DNA of 64,000 bases from Hygrocybe punicea (taxonomy: Eukaryota; Basidiomycota; Agaricomycetes; Agaricales; Hygrophoraceae): assembly GCA_963556145.1 (NCBI GenBank), contig OY744465.1, forward strand, positions 5,518,001 to 5,582,000, written 5' to 3'. Of the stretch, positions 34,478 to 44,353 are shown one piece after another. The position numbers and the translations under genes are program-made. Numbering within the stretch: the first letter of the stretch is position 1; every line of letters starts with the position of its first letter. Below the pieces are notes generated by a model. That model saw only the letters and a program-made list of their open reading frames with translations. It was not told the DNA's origin and did no database searches.

Positions 34478-37099
34478 CAACCATCCAGGTGACGACGAGA
34501 ACGACGACGGGGACGGAGACGCGGATGACGACGACAACGAGGACGATGACGACGAGGACGGGAACGACGGGAACGGGTACGACAGCGACGGGGACGACGG
34601 GGACGAGGACGGCGGAGACGCGGACGAGGACGACGGGACGAGGACGGCGGAGATGCAGACGAAGACGACGAGGACGACGGAAACACGAGAGGTATGTACA
34701 TCCCACCCCTGCTCCCTCTCCCTCTCCCTATCCCAGTCCTCCTCCATCTCCATCACCCTCACCCTCTCCCTGCTGCCCTTCCCGGCTGCCTCCACCTTCC
34801 CTCTTCTCCCACTCCCACCCCCTTCTCCCACACCCATCCCCTTCTCCCACTCCCACCTTTCTCTACTCCCACTCCCACCTTCTTCCCACTCCCACTCCCA
34901 CTCCCACCTTCTTCTGACTCCACACCCACCTATCTTCCTCTCACCTGCCTTCTGCCCTTCACTATTTAATTATGTATTTGGATAAAATAATCATTAAATT
35001 TATGTGTCTATTTTAAGTAATAGTGAGGTAATTGAGCAATATTAAATAGAAAAGCACAATATTCCAAGTGGGGTAAGTTCTGATTTTGTCATAGATTGTC
35101 ATTGGGAATAAGTAGCTCCTGTAATGGCTGATAGCTGATAGTAAAAGTAAGATATTGTGCATTGTCAAAATAATAATTTTTTAATTTTGCTATTCCTGTG
35201 CTTTGAATAAGTGCATTCAAATTATATTATGTGGTACATGTGTGTCATGTGCAGATTGAAAATTTTTGATTACTTTATATGGCAGTTTCTGAATAAATAT
35301 TGGCTTGAGCTGGTGTGAGCTCTGTCAATGTTTGGAACATGAAATACATGCAGGCAAAGTGGGATGTGATGCAAGCCTGTCGACCGACATGAGCCCATGT
35401 TGCAGCAAGAGCTGGACACTGGTCAACCCAATGCTGCAGGGAGAGGTGGGCCAGGGTCAACCCTTTTCTGCAGCAAAAGCTGGGCATGGCAACACAGTGC
35501 TGGAACACTAGCCAGACCCTAGTGAACCCAAGCCTGCCCCATCAGTGGGTCCAGGATCAACCCAATGCTGCAGAACGAGCTGTGCCCCCGGCAACCTATC
35601 CTGCAGCAAGTGCTGGACCTGGGTCAACCCATTGCTGCAGCAATAGCTGGATCCCGGTCAACACAAGCCCTGCAGCAAGTGCTGGACCTGGGTCAACCCA
35701 GTGCTGCAGCAATAGCTGGATCCCGGTCAACACAAGCCCTGCAGCAAGTGTTGGGCCAGGGTCAACCAAGTGCTGCAGCAATAGCTGGATCCCGGTCAAC
35801 ACAAGCCCTGCAGCAAGTGCTGGACCTGGGTCAACCCAGTGCTGCAGCAATAGCTGGATCCCGGTCAACACAAGCCCTGCAGCAAGTGCTGGACCTGGGT
35901 CAACCCAGTGCTGCAGCAATAGCTAGGCCGAGGTCAACCCAATGCTGTGGCAATAGCTGGGCCCAGGTCGACCTGGTGCTGCAGCAAGAGCTGGGGCCAG
36001 GTCAACCCAATCCTGCAGCAATAGCTGGATCCCGGTCAACCCAAGCCCTGCAGCAGGTGCTGGACCTGGGTTGACCCAATGCTGCAACAAGAGCTGGACC
36101 TGGGTTGACCCAATGCTGCAACAAGAGCTGGACCTGGGTTGACCCAATGCTGCAGCAAGAGCTGGGCCCAGGTCGACCCAGTGCTGCGGCAAGAGCTGGG
36201 ACCAGGTCAACCCAATGCTGCAGCAATAGCTGGCCCTGGGTTGACCCGGTTCTGCAGCCAGAGCTGGGGCCAGGTCAACCCAATGCTGCAGCAAGAGCTG
36301 GGACCAGGTCGACCCAATGCTGCAGCAATATCTGGCCCAGGTCAACCCAATGCGGCAGCAATAGCTGGGCCCAGGTTGACCTGGTGGTGCAGCAACAGCT
36401 GGAACCTGGTAAACCCAAGCCCTGCAGCAGGTGCTGGACCTGGGTTGACCCAATGCTGCAGCAATACCTGGGACCAGGTTGACCTGGTGCTGCAGCAATA
36501 GCTGATCCTGGTCAACCCAAGCCCTGCAGCAGGTGCTGGACCCGGGTCAACCCAGTGCTGCAACAATAGCTGGGCCCAGGTCAACCCCATCCTGCAGCAA
36601 TAACTGGCCCTTGGTTGACCCGGTGCTGCAGCAAGAGCTGGGGCCAGGTCAACCCAGTGCTGCAGCAATCGCTGGACCCCAGTCACCCCACCCTCCAGCA
36701 AGTGCTGGGCCCTAGTCAACCCAGTTCTGCAGCAAAAGCTGCATCTAGGTCAACCCAAGCCTGCAGCAAGAGCTGGACTGGGGTCAACCCAGTGCTGCAA
36801 CAATAACTGCAGCCAGGTCAACCCACATGGCTTGAACAGCTAGGCCTGGGTCAACCCAACCGTCCTGGAATAGCTGCCCTGGGTTAACCAACTCCATGGC
36901 AGAGCTGACACCAGGTTGACCCAACCAGCCACCCTTGACCAGCAAGAACTGTACCTGGGTCAACCTACCACACCACATTTCCCCAGCAAGTGCTGTCTTT
37001 TGGGTTAACCTACCCCCCCCAGCAAGCAACTGCGCTATGTGTACCTACCTTTTGCAACTATATCTGCGATCGGGTTAACCAAAACGACTGGGTCTACTG
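34190..37099 (-). repeat. Right inverted arm of the 14.3-kb element
   Basis: Mirror of the left arm. It has about 100-200 bp more of minisatellite than the left arm, consistent with unit gain or loss. The inner limit is set where the spliced-looking acidic exon begins after an acceptor near 34,203. Confidence 0.85.
35395..37010 (-). repeat. 34-bp minisatellite, right arm
   Basis: Inverted counterpart of the array at 22,880-24,350. Local order of variant units is similar at the outer end and shuffled toward the centre (about 35,620-36,000 has an amplified higher-order unit that repeats ATAGCTGGATCCCGGTCAAC). Confidence 0.9.
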
Positions 37100-37438
37100 G
37101 AAAAGCTTCCCTGGTACCCCACCTGTCCATCTGATTCACCCGATTGGCCACGAGAAAGCGGAACGAATGAGAAGCTCCTGCGCTTCCGGTGGGACAAGCC
37201 TTGGGACGATGAGGACAATTTCTACTCTATCCGAATGATCATATCGCACATGAAACGACACGGGGCACAGCTTGTGCCTAGCGCTTCCACGGCCCTCAAT
37301 AACATCAGCGAAGAGGATTTGGAGAGCCGGGTCATTGCCAAGTTCACCGCATTGCAGAAGGACCTGCGAATGGAAGGATTCCTCAATGCGCAAAACAGGA
37401 AAATCATTCGACCGGTTACAGTGCTGGTGCTTGAACGT

Positions 37439-38044
37439 TGTGACGGCGAGTTTGGGTGTAGATCCGGAAAGGAATCTACTAGAAGGGGTGATCTGCTAGA
37501 AAGAGATCAGAGGAGTGAAGTGTTTCTATGTAAGTCTAATCAATCCAACCCGAATCCGGGGTTCCGGATCAGAGGGGAAGTGTGGGTGAAGGGGGTTCGA
37601 AGACTAATATAACTAATACAAAGAGAATAGGACTGAAGGGGAGTGATACTATATAATATGATGTGGTAGAGAGTGGTAATCTACTTGTTTGTAGTGTAAA
37701 AGTACACCTTTTATACTACTGTGAAGAGATCCTGTGCTGTGGTAACTACGTACTACAAGCGAAGGCTGTAAGGTGATAGGAGGAGTGGAGTGGAGAATAG
37801 GAGGGATGGGGCTATATACTAAGAGACGGGAAACGAGGATATATCATATGTAACTATATACGAAGAGATTCCGGGTCGTTAGAGACAGCGCATCTTGAGT
37901 GGGAACGATTCCGGAGGGGGATCCGGAGCGGAATTGACGGAAAGGACCGGAATTGGGCAGAATTGACGATACATGAAAGGGAATGGACGGGGACGATGTA
38001 TGATATGAAGAGGATCCGGGTCCAGACGGCCTGGAGCCTCTACA
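37439..38044 (+). mobile_element. 606-bp LTR-like element inside the coiled-coil gene
   Basis: Begins TGTGACGGCGAG, ends GGAGCCTCTACA, flanked by ACGT (37,435-37,438 and 38,045-38,048). It matches the element at 17,681 throughout and lacks the hAT insertion, so it shows that insertion's empty site. Removal with one ACGT keeps the gene in frame (VLVLERGEEGGGPIVAGEVG). Likely a solo LTR; contains TATATAA-type AT motifs but no ORF. Confidence 0.88.
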
Positions 38045-40613
38045 ACGTGGTGAAGAGGGCGGAGGACCAATTGTTGCCGGTGAAGTGGGTGTGGAGGTGC
38101 AAGCTATACCTGGTGCAGCTGCGGAGAAGAAAAAAAAGAAATCAGCGTTGATAAGTCATGCTAAAGGTGTGAGTACAATCTCTATGCCATTGAGAACCAT
38201 TGACATGACCATTGGAAAAAGAAACTTGCTGTTCGAATTCGGAAAAGATCCAACTTGCTCAAAGAATCCAAGTTCTGTGATCCGAAGTACGACCATGCAT
38301 TCACCGCCAATGTCATGTCAGACGATGAAGACAAGATGGGAGATGATGGGAAGTGGACTGGGAGATACATTTCACATGCACCGGTGTACAGAAGCGAAGA
38401 GGTAGTTTCACTGAACATACCACGATGAATTCGAAGACTAACCTTTGAACAGTTGAAAGACTTGCTTGCTGCTGTAGATGCCACACAAGATCCTGACCCG
38501 CAACATCGGTGTTGTCTTCGTGTCCGAGGTGCAACAGTTGATGACCCTCCAAAGGTGTCAACCAAACTGGAAAACAAGGCACACAGGTGGATGATCGATG
38601 AAGAGTGGCTTGGCCTACCTGAAAATCAGCGGTATGATGTAGAGACGCGGATTATCCCCAGCGGCAAAGCATGGGGAGATGCTGAGGACCCTGATGTTGC
38701 CTTGGAGAAGCGCAAGCAATTCAAAGAGGAGAAGCGAGAGATCAAACAGAACAAAAAGATGCGTGTCGCTGTGGGGACTGGAAACAGTAAGGGACAAGGG
38801 AAAGGAAGGAAAGCTGCCAAGATCTCGAGTGGAACGGGAAAACAAAGTGCAGGGAATAAGGGGAAGGGGAAGGCCGCCGCAATAGAGTCTGCATCCTCCA
38901 GTGAAGATGACGATGATCTCTATGCTGATGTTGAGAATTTGGAGTGATGGGTATGAAATTTAGCACGAACCACAAGTCTTCCTCATCTTCATCCTCGTCT
39001 TCTAGTTCATCAGGTTCGTTTCCTTTCTGTAAAATGCAAGTCATGATCAGTAGTTCTGTAATGCAAGTGATGTCATTTACATGATCAAAAGAAATGGAGA
39101 TCCAGAGTTCTTGCCGAATCATATATGAAAAAACAGGGATGAGTGCCAAAGGGACTTCGATCGCTGAGGCTGGGATGACTTCATAATCTTCAAATTTGCC
39201 TGCATATGAAATGTGAATGCCGAGAATTGATGCACTTCGTTTGTCAATTTACAGTGATCTTGAGATTGCAATGGAAACGTACTAAAGATCCCATGGCATG
39301 TGTGGAACATTTTCATCTGATGACATTCGCCGAACTATTGCACAGACATGAGGTGATTTCTCGCCCACTTTCACACAAAGAAGAGTTGTGATTTCCACTG
39401 GCACCCGCTTTTCGGTGTCTTTAGAGATGAATGCATAGCAGTCCGCTTGAGTTTTCTTGTTTGAGGTGGAGCCGTACCGAATTCCATCCTTTCGTATGTA
39501 AGTCAAAGAGCGGCAAACCTCTGAATGATAAAATGGAGTTCAATCTCCGAGGGAGGTGTCATTGACAATGTTGAGATCTGGCCATAGTTGTTGACAGTAT
39601 TCCAGAAGCAGTTAGTATGCACTGGCAGCTGATGTCCCAAGTGGGTGGCATTGAAAGAGATTGATTGGTTTTCCCAAGTGTCGGGGAAGCGAGACAGAGT
39701 CAGTTGAAGCCTCACTTTGATATACAGCAAGCTCAGTCATCATTCCACCCCGTTGTTCTTGTGCTTCTGTATGAACAATTTGATCAACATATTGACGCTC
39801 TTTTGGATGAGCATCAGCTGGAAGAGCAAGAAGATACTCGTATATGAGATGTGTCATCACCCAGTGGCGAAGTAGGGTGAGCTCAATTCGTCCGCCATCA
39901 TGGCCATTATGGTGGACCTTTTTGAGCATCCCATTGAACCGTTCGAAGGCAAACAACCACCAGCCGTAGACAGGTCCAAATAACTTGATAAACTTGACGT
40001 AGTGCATGGCCAAATGGTGGTTAATGGTGGTATGTATTCAGAGGACCTTTAGTGCTCGGCAATACTGTGATAGAAAGTCTTGACCAATGTGAGCCTGAGC
40101 CATGGATATCTGGCGGGAGCTGAGTATGTGGACAGCTGCGCAAAGCGAGAGAATCGCAGAGTAAATCGCACGAAGGTTGCGAGAATGCTGAGGAATCAAT
40201 GTAGCATTTGGGGGAATAGGCAGTTCTCCGGCCTTGATTTCGTCATTTTCATCTCTCCAAGAATACCACAAAATGACCGGGCAAATGGTCAGTATATGCC
40301 GCCATTCATCAGCCTTCTTGAGAGACTGGTTTTCGCCAAGCTACAGATGCAAACTCAAATGGTTACTGCAGTACCAGCGAAGTGTATAACTCCTCATACA
40401 TTTTTCGGTAAGCGAGTGACATGGCTTGGCCATATGACAGAATTTATGACAGCCTCGAACCGCTGTAGTAGTTGTGCCTGGCACATCACGTGACCAGACC
40501 CTAGTCAGTAGGCAGTTCCGGATGTAGTAGTCAGTTCCTCATCCTATCGACTTCACACCTTTCCGAGTGATTCCATCCCCGATCCCGAGAAGTCCCTCGG
40601 GACCACTCCATCG

Positions 40614-40637
40614 TGGTGATGAGAGCGCGATTCGAAC
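40614..40637 (+). promoter_or_regulatory. Primer-binding site of the TRIM
   Basis: Three bases after the left LTR. TGG (complement of CCA), one discriminator base, 7 bases GATGAGA, 5 bases GCGCG, then ATTCGAAC, exactly the complement of a tRNA 3' end through the T-loop. The tRNA species is not assigned. Confidence 0.8.
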
Positions 40638-40887
40638 CACACCACCAGAGACCACAACATTCCACTCGCACAGACCCTTTTTGAGCACAGCAACAGAGAT
40701 TTTCGAGCACAGAGTACCCCCCCGAGAGCCCACCCACGTGATTCCACGCAGCACACCCATGCAAAACACTACAAAAAACAATCTCCGATGGCCCCAGCAT
40801 TACGTCCGCATCATTCTACACGCCCCGCGACCATCCTCACGACTTTTCGTCCTTCCTCACCATTCCGCACAGCCACCTCACGCAGCC

Positions 40888-41832
40888 ATGTCACCAACTG
40901 CACCCACCAAGAATCCACCCACCCACGCGCACCCACAGCACCCCACACTCGTTAAACCCCCCCCAAGAGGTTGCCGAGCCAGACGACGAATCCAACAACA
41001 CCGTCACGCAGCAAGACATGCCCTCGACATCACCATCCCCGTTTTCAGTTTACCTTTTTTTATGAGCCACTCCACCACCTACCCCGTCTTCGGCATCTCC
41101 GTTTTCACGCCCACCCATCTGTTGCCACATCGCCCAACCGCCACGTCACCAAGTCGACTGGCACACCTCGCCCGCGTCGGCACCTTCTTCCACGATCCCA
41201 TGGGCCCAGCACAACACGCCCGCGCCAACTTTCTCACGTGTACAGCCCTAGCACAGCCCCAACAGCCCATGCCCACGCGAATGACGCATCTGGCCCCACC
41301 CAGCGCAACTCAACGACATACCCCCCAACCACGTGCCCACAAACCCCACGCCGGCTCGTTTCACGGCCCCATACGCCCGTTTCCAGCGCCATCGACCATC
41401 CCCGCACATCCACAGGCCATCCCAAAGGGACCGACACACCCCGGCCCACCATACCCCACCTCCACACACGCAACCCCACGCCCAACACCCCTACACGTTC
41501 ATGCACTACCGCGAGGACCCATCCATGCGATACGGCCACTCCCATCCACATACCGAACAACGCGAGCCCATTCGCAACACCACCACGGCCATGAACCCCA
41601 CGACCCCATCCGCGCAACATACCACAACAGCCATACCCCAAACGGACGCATTCGCGGCCCCACTCACGCATCGTACAGCATCCCCATGTCCCTTCGCGTC
41701 GACCCACGCCCAACAACCCACCCGCTGGCCCCGTGCCACGCCGCGCCACTTCCATTTCCACATTCTACCACTTGTTCTCCATCTTTTTTACACCATGACC
41801 CATCATTGTTAGATTCTTCTGGGGTAGACTAG
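40888..41832 (+). CDS. Pro/His/Thr-rich frame in the TRIM interior
   Basis: Long open frame from an ATG at about 40,888, extremely rich in Pro, His, Thr and Arg. Two other frames are also open because the DNA is C-rich. A frame change at the C-run near 40,960 would give PQEVAEPDDESNNTVTQQD, more like a normal protein, so a degenerate gag is possible. Coding status doubtful. Confidence 0.25.
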   Translation: MSPTAPTKNPPTHAHPQHPTLVKPPPRGCRARRRIQQHRHAARHALDITIPVFSLPFFMSHSTTYPVFGISVFTPTHLLPHRPTATSPSRLAHLARVGTFFHDPMGPAQHARANFLTCTALAQPQQPMPTRMTHLAPPSATQRHTPQPRAHKPHAGSFHGPIRPFPAPSTIPAHPQAIPKGPTHPGPPYPTSTHATPRPTPLHVHALPRGPIHAIRPLPSTYRTTRAHSQHHHGHEPHDPIRATYHNSHTPNGRIRGPTHASYSIPMSLRVDPRPTTHPLAPCHAAPLPFPHSTTCSPSFLHHDPSLLDSSGVD

Positions 41833-41982
41833 TCTACACCCACTTCCTTTGCTTTTCTTGTGTTCCCTTCCTGTTCTCCCCTCTTCTTTCAGCCCTTCAG
41901 TTCCCTTCTTTTTTTTTTCTTTCTTTTTTTTCTGCTCTTTTTTGTTTTGTTTGTCTTTTGCTAGCGACGAGGGCGTCGCTAT

Positions 41983-41998
41983 GAGAGAGGGGGGCACT
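41983..41998 (+). promoter_or_regulatory. Polypurine tract of the TRIM
   Basis: AGAGAGGGGGGCACT directly before the right LTR (starts 41,999), the expected plus-strand priming site. Confidence 0.75.
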
Positions 41999-42989
41999 TG
42001 TAGTAGTTGTGCCTGGCACATCACGTGACCAGACCCTAGTCAGTAGGCAGTTCCGGATGTAGTAGTCAGTTCCTCATCCTATCGACTTCACACCTTTCCG
42101 AGTGATTCCGTCCCCGATCCCGAGAGGTCCCTCGGGACCACTCCACCGCTGCTTTGGTGAATTCTGTCCACCCACGCCAGAGAACATATATGACTTGAAT
42201 AATACCTCCATAAAGATATGGCCAATAATGCCTGAGTGTTACGAAGTCAGCGAACAATAACTGAAGTGCTTTCTGACAGATACCGAGGAACACGTTGTGC
42301 ATGAAGTCCAAGACCGTTTTCAGTGTCACAAGCCAGCCAGCCATCACATTTACAAATGACCATCGAATGCCATAGTCTCGGAGTATTACATGCTGCCATC
42401 AAGGTGCTGCGTTCCTAGATCGAAATGCCCACTTTAGCATTTCGTAGTCGTCTTTCTCATTCCAGTCTAACAGAAATACTCGGTCAATGTTTCTAGGAAG
42501 TAACAGATAGGAAAGTACTGAAGTCAAACCCCTCAAGTTTGTCAACACTTAGAATATTTGTGTCGCAGTATGGACATGGATGGAAGTCATGGCCATGTCC
42601 AGCTGTGCCATTGAATTTCCGAGCTGCCAGTGTGTCGCAATTTGCACAAATGTAATCTGTGTAAATGTCTGCGGGATCCTCACCGTGGATGTCCATTTTA
42701 ATTCCTGCATATATGAATGTATAGCAAACACATGGAGAAATAAATTGATGCTTACCTTGATTGAGAGCCATCATTTCTTTCGTTGACGGCTCCAATGCAT
42801 GGTTTAGTTGTTGTTGATTCAGCTCTGAAGGTCCTGGCAATATTGCTGGACATATGGAATTGACTTGAAGGTATCGGTGATCGCGAGGGAGGTTGTTGAT
42901 GGATAGGTACACAGGGCCTGTTGAATGCGGTGTCATGACCCCAAATGTTTTTGGGTGTAATGTCATGGGTTTACCATCGGACCACGGAC

Positions 42990-44353
42990 TTAAATATTTA
43001 AGTGCAAGACTATGAATGTACACCTACACTCATTTGTACCCATTTTATGCATTTCCATACTACGCATGCTAGTGAACAGACATAAATAGCATATATGCAT
43101 ATCTTCATATTATTTATCATGGCTTCACTAGCAATGCCCAGACCTAGCCATTTATGTATAGTGCACAGAGGCATATCCCCCACTCATTAGTATTTATTAT
43201 ATATTTCTCTGCATTGCGCATGCAGGGAGACAGGCACAACTAGTACTCTTACCTATATTAGCAGTAATGGATTGATTACAAATCTTGTTTACTTGTATTG
43301 ATAAAAAGCGGCTCAACTAGATAATGGGAAGTGAAAGATAAGATGTGAACAAGAGGATGATAAGATAATGATAAGATAGGATGCATCAGAGGGTGATTGA
43401 TAGTTTGCTTACATAAAGACAATGGAGGTTTATTGTTCTGAACAGTTCATTGTTCTAAACAGTCCAAAAGGAGATATAAGTTTACTCAGCCCACTGTTCA
43501 CAGCCTCTTTGATGCCATCCATTGTTCTCATGACTCAGTCCCATTGTTGTCACTTTCCCATTGTTATCAGTCCCCCATTGTCCCCCAACAGTATAAATAG
43601 GGCCCCCAAATTCCAGTAGTCAGTAGGATTTCCCCCCTCACCAATAGTAGTCAGTCTTAGTTGGGTTCACACAGTGTGATCCCTCATTCTATTAGTGCTA
43701 GTAGTCACTCATTGTAGTAGCTAGTGCTTCAATCCAGTCCAGTTCACTCTCAATCCAGTTCAGTTCACTCTGATACTATCATTCTCTGAGTTCCCCTTGT
43801 CACTAAGGAGAATTCACTCAGTTCACTCAGTTCATTAGTCAGCTTTAGTCAGCTTTAGTCAGCTAGATATATTTCTAAGGTTAAGGTTTCATCCTAAACA
43901 AAACAGAGTATTCAAAAGGTATTAAAGATATCCCTGAACTAGTAGCCAATGTGCGTTTGAAGCTTCGGATTTAAGTCAGATATTATAATACCCAGAGATA
44001 CTCTTGATTGAATAGGCCCTGTGACCAGAACAATTCATATTAAATTGGTGAATATTGTTATCAGTATTCATTAATTCACATTTTATATTCCAGTAGTGAA
44101 TATTAGTATCATCAGTACATCACGCTTTACAATTGCTATTTATACCTACTCAAAGTCTCATTTCTTAATTGAAGAGACCTCATCACTACATTCTGTTGAT
44201 TCATTCAGTCCATCACGCTTTACAATCACTGTCTATATCTACTCAAAGTCTCAATTCTTAGTTGAAGAGACCTCACTATTACAATCTATTCACCCATAAA
44301 GTATATATACTTACATCAACCCCTTCCTGATTGGTTATTTAGATATTAGAAAC
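42990..44353. other. AT-rich insertion in the transposase remnant
   Basis: 1,364 bp between two copies of CCACGGAC (42,982-42,989 and 44,354-44,361). Contains a TATAAATAGGGCCCCC promoter-like motif (about 43,592) and repeated AGTAGTCAGT and CAGTTCACTC motifs (43,610-43,860), suggesting an LTR or MITE-like unit. No terminal inverted repeats seen. No gene. Confidence 0.45.

Larger units (their letters stand above)
22815..37099. mobile_element. 14.3-kb long-inverted-arm element with 7-bp target duplication
   Basis: The left end CAGTAGACCCAGTCGTTTTG is repeated in reverse complement at the right end (…CTGGGTCTACTG, ending 37,099). The arms stay complementary for nearly 3 kb. It is flanked by GAAAAGC (22,808-22,814 and 37,100-37,106). 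Because of the terminal C/G pair it can also be read as a 5-bp AAAAG duplication with ends CCAGTAG. Each arm holds, from outside in, a gene-like terminal 50 bp, a 34-bp minisatellite, an AT-rich segment, a CTCCC/GGGAG tract and an acidic-repeat coding segment. The interior holds a full-length LINE, a Q-rich frame and a MITE. No transposase is recognised. Without the LINE it would be about 7 kb. Superfamily not assigned; foldback-like architecture. Confidence 0.88.
22229..38947 (+). pseudogene. Coiled-coil protein gene split by a 14.3-kb and a 0.6-kb insertion
   Basis: Coding pieces: 22229-22699, 22754-22814, 37107-37438, 38049-38168, 38222-38401 and 38453-38947. With one target copy kept at each insertion they total 1,659 nt, a continuous 552-residue frame with no stop. 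The N-terminus is Ser/Gly-rich, followed by a coiled coil (ITQLETDNEKLRAEVDLVR...). The middle has KLPWYPTCP, LLRFRWDKPWDDEDNFYSIR and ISEEDLESRVIAKF. The tail is Lys-rich and ends in an acidic segment (EDDDDLYADVENLE). It resembles conserved agaricomycete proteins of unknown function; no enzymatic motif seen. Insertions are at 22,815-37,099 and 37,439-38,044. It is a natural disruption unless the elements can be spliced out. The preserved frame suggests the insertions are recent. Confidence 0.82.
40464..42145 (+). mobile_element. TRIM/LARD-type LTR element with 147-bp LTRs
   Basis: Two 147-bp direct repeats at 40,464-40,610 and 41,999-42,145 (TGTAGTAGTTG...CCACTCCA) differ at about two positions. 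Flanked by CCGC (40,460-40,463 and 42,146-42,149). Primer-binding site and polypurine tract are in the expected places. No reverse transcriptase, integrase or protease. Inserted in the transposase remnant; removing it restores the protein sequence around FTKAA-RFEAVINSVIWPSH. The few LTR differences suggest a recent insertion. Confidence 0.93.

Noticed and set aside
40567..41832. 421-codon Pro/His-rich ORF as a host gene
   Set aside because: It starts inside the left LTR of a TRIM and runs through its C-rich interior; three frames are open.
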